Assembly: GCF_902477725.1 (NCBI RefSeq)
Contig: NZ_CABSIF010000022.1
Location: 1-34,126 of the forward strand
Direction of reading: 5' to 3'
Length of the DNA stretch: 34,126 nt
Source of the DNA: an uncultured Desulfovibrio sp.
GTDB taxonomy: Bacteria > Desulfobacterota > Desulfovibrionia > Desulfovibrionales > Desulfovibrionaceae
The notes under the pieces were generated by a model that saw only the letters and a program-made list of their open reading frames with translations, was not told the origin of the DNA and made no database searches. Position numbers and translations under genes: made by a program. This document shows, one piece after another, positions 8,124 through 15,828 of the stretch (position 1 is its first letter; every line of letters begins with the position of its first letter).

Positions 8124-9341
8124 ATGCCCGCATCCCTGCTGCTCAATCCCTTTCGCACCGCGCCCGCTCAGGGCGTGGACGTTACCGATTTTTCACCCGC
8201 CATGGCCCGGCACGTCCGCGCGTACCATGCATCTTTCAGCCAGTACCGCCCCACTCCGCTGGTAAGCCTGCCGGGGCTGGCGGCAAGCCTTGGCCTAAAA
8301 AACGTCTGCGTAAAGGATGAATCGCACCGCTTTGGCCTCAATGCCTTCAAGGTGCTTGGCGGCTCCTACGCCGTGGCTCGCTGCCTTGCCGAGCGCATGC
8401 ACCTGCCAGCCGAGGGCTTTGTGCGGGGCATGCTTGACGCCCCCGCCGCCAGAGCAGCCGCAGGGCAGATAACATTTATCAGCACAACGGACGGCAACCA
8501 CGGCAGGGGGCTGGCATGGACAGCCCGCGAGCTGGGCTACCCCTGCATCATCTACATGCCCAAAGGGTCGGACAAAACCCGCCAGAACAACATTCTGGCG
8601 CTTGACGCGCAGTGCAGCATCACTCATCTCAATTATGACGACACCGTGCGTATGAGCTGGAATCTGGCGCAGGAGAAAGGCTATGTGATGGTGCAGGATA
8701 CCGCGTGGGATGGCTACGAGCAGATTCCCGCATGGATCATGCAGGGGTACTTGACCCTTGCCGCAGAAATTCTGGAGCAGATGGGCGCAGCCGCCATTCG
8801 CCCGACCCACTGTTTTCTTCAGGCGGGCGTGGGATCATTTGCCGCTGCGGTTGCGGGTTTTCTGGTGGCGGCCCTTGGCGAGGCGGCCCCACGATTCATT
8901 GTGGTGGAACCGCATGCCGCCGATTGCTTTTACCGCTCCGCACTGGCGGGCGACGGCAAGGCCCATGCCGTGGGCGGCGACCTGCAGACCCTCATGGCCG
9001 GGCTTGCCTGCGGCGAGCCGAGCAGTCTGGCCTGGAGCATCCTCAAGGATTACAGCACGGCCTTCATGTCCTGCCCGGATTACATGGCAGCCAACGGCAT
9101 GCGCATGCTGGCGGCACCCGTGAGGGGTGATCAGCCCATTGTTTCCGGCGAATCTGGCGCGGCTGGCGCGGGCGCACTGCACTGGCTCATGAGCAGCCCC
9201 GCTGCGGCAGATCAGCGCGAAACTCTGGGCCTGAACGCCGAAGCCTCGGTTCTGCTCATCAGCACCGAGGGCGACACGGTGCCGCACATCTATAGAAAGA
9301 TTGTCTGGCAGGGCGCGTATGCAGATGAGGAGTGCGCCTGA
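8124..9341 (+). CDS. dpaL: Diaminopropionate ammonia-lyase
   Basis: A PLP enzyme of 405 residues that splits 2,3-diaminopropionate into pyruvate and two ammonia (YgeX type). It has the fold-type II signature of the family: ESHRFGLNAFKVLGGSYA with K76 as the PLP lysine, the TDGNHGRGLAWTA substrate/PLP segment, a glycine-rich phosphate loop (GVGSFAAAV) and VEPHAADC. The length fits the family (about 400). The start at 8124 follows AAGGAAA (8111-8117). It is monocistronic, with a convergent acetyltransferase gene downstream. A catabolic role in using diaminopropionate or related amino acids is likely. Confidence 0.93.
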   Translation: MPASLLLNPFRTAPAQGVDVTDFSPAMARHVRAYHASFSQYRPTPLVSLPGLAASLGLKNVCVKDESHRFGLNAFKVLGGSYAVARCLAERMHLPAEGFVRGMLDAPAARAAAGQITFISTTDGNHGRGLAWTARELGYPCIIYMPKGSDKTRQNNILALDAQCSITHLNYDDTVRMSWNLAQEKGYVMVQDTAWDGYEQIPAWIMQGYLTLAAEILEQMGAAAIRPTHCFLQAGVGSFAAAVAGFLVAALGEAAPRFIVVEPHAADCFYRSALAGDGKAHAVGGDLQTLMAGLACGEPSSLAWSILKDYSTAFMSCPDYMAANGMRMLAAPVRGDQPIVSGESGAAGAGALHWLMSSPAAADQRETLGLNAEASVLLISTEGDTVPHIYRKIVWQGAYADEECA

Positions 9342-9388
9342 CGCCAGCCGCACCCGTCAAGAATTGTGCATATGCCCCACTGCATCCG

Positions 9389-9925
9389 CTATTGTTTGTT
9401 TTTCCATTCCTTTTTCAGCAGGGCATAGAGGCATGTATTTTCGTATTTGGGCGTTCCATCGGCATTGCTGACAAATGAAATGAACTCCTTGAAAAGCCCT
9501 TCCCTGCGCATGCCCAGCCGCTCGCACAGTTTTTGCGAGCGGATATTGTCATCTTCCACATAGGCATATACCCGCCTTGCGCCCTTGTGGGTAAAAAGGA
9601 TGTCAATGAACGCCCTTGCGGCCTCGCTCGCGTATCCCTTTCCCTCATGACTGCTGTTCAGATGCCAGCCCAGGCCATAGGTATCCGGCTCATCATTCGC
9701 GGCAAACATCAGCCCGATCATCACATCCTGCTCTTTGAGGCAAACCGCCAGTTGCACGGGGTCTGCGCTTCGCCGCGCAACGTCGGCAACCGCTGCTTCC
9801 ATCGAATCCAGACGGTCAGGCGCAAAACAGTGGACGCGTGGATGCGAAAGCATTTCAAACAGGCCTGCCGCATCCTTGGCTTCAAAAGGTCTCAGGACAA
9901 GACGTTCCGTTTCAAATTTTGCCAC
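9389..9925 (-). CDS. GNAT-family N-acetyltransferase (RimJ/RimL type)
   Basis: An acetyl-CoA-dependent acetyltransferase of about 178 residues. It begins AKFETERLVLRPFEAKDAAG, the usual opening of the RimJ/RimL-like group, and carries the acetyl-CoA-binding loop region EGKGYASEAARAFIDILF, then the NIRSQKLCERLGMRREG segment typical of GNAT C-termini. The GTG at 9925 is preferred over the ATG at 9964 because AGGAGG lies 5 nt before the GTG, while the ATG has no ribosome site. It starts 46 nt after the RND pump gene ends, on the same strand, so it is probably the last gene of the efflux operon. The substrate is unknown: a protein N-terminus, or a small molecule such as a drug or polyamine. Confidence 0.85.
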   Translation of the reverse strand: MAKFETERLVLRPFEAKDAAGLFEMLSHPRVHCFAPDRLDSMEAAVADVARRSADPVQLAVCLKEQDVMIGLMFAANDEPDTYGLGWHLNSSHEGKGYASEAARAFIDILFTHKGARRVYAYVEDDNIRSQKLCERLGMRREGLFKEFISFVSNADGTPKYENTCLYALLKKEWKNKQ

Positions 9926-9971
9926 AGCAACCTCCTGTATTTCAAAATCATCATCTCTGTTCATGCCATGC

Positions 9972-12900
9972 TCAATGTTGTTCTGGCTGCGCCGCAGGTT
10001 CGGCAGAAGGCTCTTTTCGCCGCAGCTTTCCGCTGAAAAAACGGGTCACGACGATGAAGAACAGCGGCGTGTAGTAAATGCCCAAACCTGTTGCGGTGAT
10101 CATGCCTGTCAGCACTGCTGTGCCAAGTGCGTTTTGCGCGCCGGAGCCTGCCCCGCTGCTGAGCGCCAGCGGCACCACACCAAGAATGAAGCATAGCGAG
10201 GTCATTATGATGGGCCGCAGACGAAGCCGGGAGGCCTCCACAGTGGCTGCAACCAGATCTTTGCCGCCCCTGTGCATTTCTCTGGCAAATTCCACGATCA
10301 GGATTGAGTTCTTGGCCGACAGGCCAATGATCGTCAGCAGTGCAATTTGCAGGTAAATGTCATTATTCATGCCGCGCAGGTACACACCGCCCAGTGCGCC
10401 CACAATGCCCGTGGGCACCGCCAGCAGCACTGCCAGCGGGATAGTCCAGCTTTCGTACAGGGCAGCCAGACAAAGAAAGACCACGATAATGGAAACAGCG
10501 TACAGCAAAGGGGCCTGACTTGCGGACACACGCTGCTGAGAGGAAAGCCCCGTCCAGGCATAATCAAAACCGGGGGGCATACTTGCCGCGCTTTTTTCCA
10601 TTGCCGTCATGGCTTGCCCGGTGCTTTGCCCCGGCGCGGCGGCCCCTTCAATCTTTACGGACGGTATGCCCTGATAGCGGGTCAGGCTTGGGGAAGCCAA
10701 AACGGACTTTACGCCGATAAAACTGGAGAACGGCACCATCTCGTCCTTGGCGTTGCGCAGATAAAAGCGCCTGAAATCGTCTACTCCGGCGCGAACCGAA
10801 GGCTCCGCCTGAAGGTATACCTTTTTTGTTCTGCCCTTATCCGAAAAATCATTGATATATTCACCCGCCCAGTAGGCGCTGATGGCGCTGTTTATTTCGG
10901 CTCTGCTCAGGCCGTAAGCGCCAGCCTTGCTGTTGTCGATGACCAGATCGTACTGCTCGGTATCGGCCATGCCGCTATACCTTACGCTGGTAACAGCAGT
11001 GGATTTTGCCGCACTTTCCAGCAGGGCATCCTTGGCGTTGAGCAAGGCCGCGTGCCCTTTGCCGCCGCGATCCATCAGTTCCAGCTCAAAGCCAGAGGAA
11101 GTGCCAAGCTCCATGACCGCCGGGGGCGACATCACAACTATTTCCGCCCCGGCTATGGATGAAAACCGTTCCGTGGCGCGTTCCATCACGTCAGAGGCGC
11201 TCTGCCCCGGGCCGCGTTTGCTCCAGTCCTTGAGCAGGGGAAGCACCATGGCCGAGTTCTGGCCGGAACCGCTGAATCCCCAGCCGATAACGCTCATGAC
11301 GCTTTCTATGGAATCCTTTTCGTCTTTGCGAAAGTAGGCATCAATCTCTTTGACAATCTTTTCCGTGCGCTCAAGTGACGCGCTCGGCGGCAACTGCACG
11401 TCAACATACAGGATGCCCTGATCTTCATCCGGCAAAAATGCCGAAGGCAAAAGCATAAACAAAGCCAGGCACCCTGCTGCCAAAACCGCAAATACCACGC
11501 CCCACCGCAAGGGGTGCCGCACCATGCCGCTCACGCCACGGCTGTAGCGTTCCGTAAAGGCGGCAAACCATCGGTTGAAGCGCCCAAAGAAGCCTTCGCC
11601 CGTTCCATTGCCATGCGTACGCAGCATGGTGGCGCACAGGGCAGGCGTAAGCACAATGGCAACCACTACAGAAAGTACCATTGACGCAACAATGGTCACG
11701 GAAAACTGCCGGAAGATTGCCCCGGTGGAGCCGGGCATAAAGGCCATGGGAACAAACACGGCGGATATGACCACGGCAACGCCCACAAGTGCCCCGGTTA
11801 TCTGCCTCATGGATTTGAGCGCGGCCTCCTTTGGGGAAAGCCCCTCGTCGCGCATGAGGCGCTCCACATTTTCCACCACAACAATGGCGTCATCCACCAA
11901 AAGACCAATAGCCAGCACCATGCCGAACATGGTCAATGTGTTGATGGAAAAACCCGTGGCCGCAAATACCGCGAACACCCCGAGCAGCACCACAGGTACG
12001 GCAATGGCCGGAATAAGCGTGGCGCGGTAGCTCTGCATGAACACAAACATCACCGCCACAACAAGGGCAATGGCCTCAAAAAGGGTACGCACAACCGACC
12101 GTATGGATTTTTCCACAATGGGCGCGCGGTCGTCAGCATAGGCATATTTCAACCCCGGCGGGAAAAAGCTGGCGAGCGACTGCAATTCGGCCTTGATTCC
12201 CCTGGTGGTTTGCAGAACGTTGGCCCCCGATGAAAGCTTGAAAGCCAGCCCCGTACCCGCATGCCCGTTGAAAAATGTGGTGCCCATGGAACTTTCTTCA
12301 TTCAGTTCGATGCGGGCAACATCCTTAAGCAGCACTGCGGATCCGTTTTCTTCCACCCGCAGCTGAATCTGTTCAAACTGTTCCGCTGTTTCCAGGCTGG
12401 ATGAGGCGTTGATGGCAATATTGATCTCCTGCCCCGGCAAGGCAGGGGCCGCCCCCACCTGACCGCCAGCAACCTGGGCGTTCTGGGCGCGCACGGCAGC
12501 AATAATATCCTGAGGATTCAGCTTGTACTGGCGCATTTTGTCCGGGTCGCACCAGATGCGCATGGCATTTTGAAAACCGTACAGGGTGATTGCACCAACG
12601 CCCTGAACGCGGCTCAAGGGGTCAACAAGCGAGCTTGCCACATAGTCGCTTATGTCATTGGGGCGCATGGTATCGCTGGCATCGTAAAAAGCCACTGTCA
12701 TGAAGGAATTGTCCACGGCTTTGGACGCCTGGACGCCCTGCCGCTGCACTATATCGGGCAGCAGGGAAAGAGCCTGCTGCACCTTGTTCTGCACCTGCAC
12801 CTGCGCCGTATCGGCATCCGTGCCCGCAGCAAAGGTGAGGGTAATTTCCGTACCGCCGGAGGAACTGCTGGTTGATTTCATGTGCAGCAGGTTGTCCAGA

Positions 12901-13112
12901 CCTTTTATCTGCTGCTCAATGATCTGCGTGACGCTGCGGTCAACAATGGACGCGGTCGCTCCTGGGTACTGGGCAGAGATGGATATCTGCGGCAGGGCGA
13001 TATCCGGGTAATGCGCAACGGGGAGCCTGCCAAGAGCCAGCAGCCCGGCCAGCATAATGATGATGGCAATAACCCAGGCAAAGATGGGGCGATTGATGAA
13101 AAAAGCTGCCAT
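9972..13112 (-). CDS. RND multidrug efflux pump, inner-membrane subunit (AcrB/MexB type, HAE1)
   Basis: A proton-driven exporter of 1046 residues, the usual length of the family. The N-terminus MAAFFINRPIFAWVIAIII is characteristic. The proton-relay acidic pair is seen in the fourth transmembrane helix (GLLVDDAIVVVENVERLM, near residue 405) and the conserved lysine in the tenth (GLSAKNSILIVEFAREM). Two periplasmic loops of about 300 residues lie after the first and seventh helices. It starts 3 nt after the stop of the membrane fusion gene, so the two are translated from one message. No outer-membrane TolC-type gene is present in the window; the pump must use one encoded elsewhere. Confidence 0.96.
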   Translation of the reverse strand: MAAFFINRPIFAWVIAIIIMLAGLLALGRLPVAHYPDIALPQISISAQYPGATASIVDRSVTQIIEQQIKGLDNLLHMKSTSSSSGGTEITLTFAAGTDADTAQVQVQNKVQQALSLLPDIVQRQGVQASKAVDNSFMTVAFYDASDTMRPNDISDYVASSLVDPLSRVQGVGAITLYGFQNAMRIWCDPDKMRQYKLNPQDIIAAVRAQNAQVAGGQVGAAPALPGQEINIAINASSSLETAEQFEQIQLRVEENGSAVLLKDVARIELNEESSMGTTFFNGHAGTGLAFKLSSGANVLQTTRGIKAELQSLASFFPPGLKYAYADDRAPIVEKSIRSVVRTLFEAIALVVAVMFVFMQSYRATLIPAIAVPVVLLGVFAVFAATGFSINTLTMFGMVLAIGLLVDDAIVVVENVERLMRDEGLSPKEAALKSMRQITGALVGVAVVISAVFVPMAFMPGSTGAIFRQFSVTIVASMVLSVVVAIVLTPALCATMLRTHGNGTGEGFFGRFNRWFAAFTERYSRGVSGMVRHPLRWGVVFAVLAAGCLALFMLLPSAFLPDEDQGILYVDVQLPPSASLERTEKIVKEIDAYFRKDEKDSIESVMSVIGWGFSGSGQNSAMVLPLLKDWSKRGPGQSASDVMERATERFSSIAGAEIVVMSPPAVMELGTSSGFELELMDRGGKGHAALLNAKDALLESAAKSTAVTSVRYSGMADTEQYDLVIDNSKAGAYGLSRAEINSAISAYWAGEYINDFSDKGRTKKVYLQAEPSVRAGVDDFRRFYLRNAKDEMVPFSSFIGVKSVLASPSLTRYQGIPSVKIEGAAAPGQSTGQAMTAMEKSAASMPPGFDYAWTGLSSQQRVSASQAPLLYAVSIIVVFLCLAALYESWTIPLAVLLAVPTGIVGALGGVYLRGMNNDIYLQIALLTIIGLSAKNSILIVEFAREMHRGGKDLVAATVEASRLRLRPIIMTSLCFILGVVPLALSSGAGSGAQNALGTAVLTGMITATGLGIYYTPLFFIVVTRFFSGKLRRKEPSAEPAAQPEQH

Positions 13113-13115
13113 ACC

Positions 13116-14357
13116 CTACCGTGCCTCGGTGGCAGACGCCGCAGGGGCGGCCTTTGTTTGCAAAGATTGCGCGGGTACGCCCCGCACAAGTTCACCGGGG
13201 GCCGCTTTCTGGAAGCCCTCAACCACCAGCATGTCGCCAGCGCTGAGGCCCGCGCCCACAATCCAGCGGTTGCCGTATGCGCGGTCAATGCTCACATCGC
13301 GCCGCGTCAGACGAAAAATCCCGTCTTCCGTGCCTTCTTTCTGCAACACGTAAACAGAATGCCCGCCCGTATTGTTCACAAAGGCGGCCCCCTGCGGGAT
13401 CAGCACTGCCTTGTCCACCGAACCTTCTTCAATAGCGGCCTTAACGTACATGCCCGGCAGCAGCAGCCCGTCAGGATTATCGACCACAGCCCGCAGCATG
13501 ATGCTCCCCGTGCTCTGCGCGACAGATATTTCAGAAAACAGCAGGTCGCCCTGTATCCAGGCCGATTCACCAGCGTGCGCTGCTGTGGCGACTGGCGTAT
13601 AGGGCGAGCCGTCTTCCAGCGTCAGCCGGATTTTGGCGGTATTCCCCTTGGCAGATATGCGGCCTTGCGCAAGGGCGCGGCGCAGGCGGATAGCTTCCGC
13701 GCTGGATTGCGTTATATCAATATAGACGCGGTCAATCTGCTGGATAACGGCCAGAGGGGATGACTGATTGGCCGTAACCAGAGCGCCGACCGTAACGGCA
13801 GAGGCCCCAATGCGGCCTGACACTGGGGCTTTTATTTCTGTATAGGCAAGATTGATGGCCGCTGTTTCAAGCTCGGCCTCCGCCCTGGCAACGCGGGCGC
13901 GGGCCTGACCATGCTGCGAGATGGAATTGTCCAGCTCCTGCTGGCTTACGGCGTATTGCTTTATCAATTGCCGCTGACGTTTTTCCAGCAGGGCAATGGC
14001 GGTAACAGCAGCCTTTGCCTCCGCAAGCGAGGCTCTGGCCGTGGCGTGGGCCGCCTGATAGATGGCCGGGTCTATGCGGTACAAGACCTGCCCTTTTTTT
14101 ATATCTGCGCCTTCTTCAAAAAGACGCTCAATGACAATGCCGTCAACCTGAGGCCGAACCTCCGCCGTTACCAGCGCGGACACTCTCCCCGGCAGCGTAC
14201 TGCTCAGGGTCAACTTTTCTTCCCCCAGCACAAGGTATTGCACCTCGGCATGGGCTGGGCCAGACTCCTCCGCCTTGTTGCAGCCAAGGGCGAGCACAGT
14301 CAGCCACAAGGGCACGAGCAGCCACAGTCGAATTTTTTTCATACTAAACCAGCGCAT
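13116..14357 (-). CDS. RND efflux membrane fusion lipoprotein (AcrA/MexA type)
   Basis: The periplasmic adaptor of the pump, 413 residues. It has a lipoprotein signal with lipobox LALGC (C26), then TLPGRVSALVTAEVRPQVDGIV, the first half of the lipoyl-type hairpin domain, a coiled-coil hairpin rich in Ala/Glu/Gln (about 100-175), and the second lipoyl half (AYTEIKAPVSGRIGASAVTVG). The start at 14357 is chosen because AGAGGTG stands about 6 nt before it; the upstream frame extension to 14390 has no such site and would spoil the signal peptide. It is the first gene of the efflux operon and is divergent from the MerR regulator. Confidence 0.94.
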   Translation of the reverse strand: MRWFSMKKIRLWLLVPLWLTVLALGCNKAEESGPAHAEVQYLVLGEEKLTLSSTLPGRVSALVTAEVRPQVDGIVIERLFEEGADIKKGQVLYRIDPAIYQAAHATARASLAEAKAAVTAIALLEKRQRQLIKQYAVSQQELDNSISQHGQARARVARAEAELETAAINLAYTEIKAPVSGRIGASAVTVGALVTANQSSPLAVIQQIDRVYIDITQSSAEAIRLRRALAQGRISAKGNTAKIRLTLEDGSPYTPVATAAHAGESAWIQGDLLFSEISVAQSTGSIMLRAVVDNPDGLLLPGMYVKAAIEEGSVDKAVLIPQGAAFVNNTGGHSVYVLQKEGTEDGIFRLTRRDVSIDRAYGNRWIVGAGLSAGDMLVVEGFQKAAPGELVRGVPAQSLQTKAAPAASATEAR

Positions 14358-14380
14358 TACAAACACCTCTGCTCTTGTAT

Positions 14381-14404
14381 GGGCAAGCAACTTCCGGCTT
14401 GCCC
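14381..14404 (-). promoter_or_regulatory. Hairpin in the 5' leader of the efflux operon
   Basis: Perfect 8-bp inverted repeat GGGCAAGC / GCTTGCCC with an 8-nt loop. It lies between the putative promoter (14423-14453) and the ribosome site of the membrane fusion gene, so it would form in the transcript leader. It may affect translation or message stability; no U run follows it in the efflux direction. Confidence 0.45.
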
Positions 14405-14422
14405 TTTTGCCTGTAATTTGCC

Positions 14423-14453
14423 AGCGTAAACTATACAGTTACTTTAGAGTCAA
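14423..14453 (-). promoter_or_regulatory. MerR-type promoter/operator of the efflux operon
   Basis: Minus-strand TTGACT (14453-14448) and TACGCT (14428-14423) are separated by 19 bp, the over-long spacer typical of MerR-activated promoters. The spacer holds the imperfect dyad CTCTAAAGTAACTGTATAG (half-sites match at 7 of 9 positions). The divergent MerR-family gene begins 13 nt away, so activation of the efflux operon and autoregulation are both likely. Confidence 0.65.
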
Positions 14454-14465
14454 GGGAAAAATGAA

Positions 14466-15281
14466 ATGAAAAAGAATCTGCTCACCTCAGGCGAATTCGC
14501 CAGCCTGTGCGGCACGCAAAAAGGCACCCTGCTGTTTTATGAAAAGGAAGGGTTGCTGAAACCCAGACACGTTTCAGAAAACAGGTACCGCCGATACGGG
14601 ATTGAGCAGTATTTTGAATTTGACCTGCTCTCCATGCTCAAGGAGGTCGGCAGTTCGCTGAAGGAGGTCAAGGCGCACCTGCATAACATGAACGGCGAGG
14701 ATTTCTTGTCCTTCCTGCGGGAAAAACAGCTCGCCGCAGAAAAGGAACTGCGCCGAGTGGCCCAGCGCAGATTGATGCTCAAAGACATGACCGGCTGCCT
14801 GCGCGAAGCCCTGGATTTTGAATACGACACCATGACCGTACGGCACCAAAAGGCAGAACGGCTGGAAATGACCCCCACAGGCGCAAGCCCCTCAGAGTCG
14901 CAATGGGAACTTGTACAACGCTTTGTGGAATATAATCGGGGATATGATCAGCAGGAAGAAAAACCGCGTTACCCCTTTGGCGTTGTCTTTTGCCTGGATG
15001 ACATACGGCAGGGCAGCTATGTTGAGCGCTATTACTTCACCAAGGTGCGGCGCTCCACGCCGCCCTCCCTCCTCCATATAAAACCTGAGGGAAAATACGC
15101 CATTCTGGCCCACAACGGCACGGATGCCTCGCACAGGCTGGCCCTTGCCGATATGCTGAAGAAGGTCAGCACCGCAGGCCTGACCATGAAAAGCGATGTC
15201 TATGTGTGCGACATGATGAGTTACGTCATGCAGGAGGGCGGCGACTGCTACGCGGTGAAATACGCCATTCGGGTTGAATAG
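14466..15281 (+). CDS. MerR-family transcriptional regulator with GyrI-like effector domain
   Basis: A 271-residue regulator of the BmrR-like type. The N-terminus (about residues 5-75) has the MerR winged helix-turn-helix: SGEFASLCGTQKGTLLFYEK, then GLLKPRHVSENRYRRYG. A helical linker (about 75-115) would form the dimer coiled coil. The C-terminal part (about 130-271) looks like a GyrI-like small-molecule-binding domain, the type that senses hydrophobic or cationic drugs. There are no metal-binding cysteine pairs, so a drug-type signal is more likely than metal. It is divergent from the RND operon and is presumably its activator. Ribosome site AAGGGA is at 14453-14458; a nearby ATG at 14461 is out of frame. 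Confidence 0.88.
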   Translation: MKKNLLTSGEFASLCGTQKGTLLFYEKEGLLKPRHVSENRYRRYGIEQYFEFDLLSMLKEVGSSLKEVKAHLHNMNGEDFLSFLREKQLAAEKELRRVAQRRLMLKDMTGCLREALDFEYDTMTVRHQKAERLEMTPTGASPSESQWELVQRFVEYNRGYDQQEEKPRYPFGVVFCLDDIRQGSYVERYYFTKVRRSTPPSLLHIKPEGKYAILAHNGTDASHRLALADMLKKVSTAGLTMKSDVYVCDMMSYVMQEGGDCYAVKYAIRVE

Positions 15282-15453
15282 CGGCATGCGGCCTCAATTG
15301 ACGGTTCCCCGTAATCAGGCCCGCCAGCACGGCCCGTGCGCCCTCGCCCCTGCCCCGCCGATACGTATTTTCCTCTTGCGGGCGGGGCGCTGTAATCGTA
15401 GAGATATGCAAGAGCTATACGATTGCTCCACCAAAATCATTATGAGGCCCCAC

Positions 15454-15750
15454 ATGCAGGTTTGCAAAAAATTGGCTGACGGCGTTTTGCATGTCAGCAT
15501 AGCGGGCAAGATCGACACCGTGACGGCTCCGGCGCTGGACAGGGATTTGCAAGAAGACTGCGGCGCTGCGGACGAGCTGGTGCTTGATTTCAGCGAGGTG
15601 GACTATATTTCAAGCGCAGGCCTGCGCATTTTGCTGCGCCTGCACAAGCGCATGGTTCAGCGCAAGGGCATGCGCATCATCCACGCCAATGAAACCGTGA
15701 GAGAAGTGTTCAGCATCACAGGTTTTGTGGATCTGTTTACCATAGAATAG
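15454..15750 (+). CDS. STAS-domain anti-sigma factor antagonist (RsbV/SpoIIAA type)
   Basis: A single STAS domain of 98 residues. It contains ELVLDFSEVDYISSAGLRIL, the core strand-loop-helix in which the serine before AGL is the phosphorylation site of this family. Dephosphorylated, such proteins bind a partner kinase and release its target. The start at 15454 is chosen for GAGG (15444-15447) six nt before it and because it gives the standard domain length; in-frame ATGs at 15406 and 15442 are possible. It lies 78 nt before the phosphatase/kinase gene, on the same strand, forming a partner-switching pair. Confidence 0.9.
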   Translation: MQVCKKLADGVLHVSIAGKIDTVTAPALDRDLQEDCGAADELVLDFSEVDYISSAGLRILLRLHKRMVQRKGMRIIHANETVREVFSITGFVDLFTIE

Positions 15751-15762
15751 CCGCACACCCGC

Positions 15763-15814
15763 AAGCCCGCGCCGCCAGGTTCGGGCTTTCCTTATGCTGA
15801 GCGGGCAAGCCCGC
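15763..15814 (+). promoter_or_regulatory. Two hairpins between the STAS and phosphatase genes
   Basis: AAGCCCG (15763-15769) pairs with CGGGCTT (15782-15788), followed by a short pyrimidine run. GCGGGC-AA-GCCCGC (15801-15814) follows just before the ribosome site. The first may be a weak terminator that lowers expression of the downstream gene. Confidence 0.35.
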
Positions 15815-15828
15815 AAAGGCGGGCCGCC

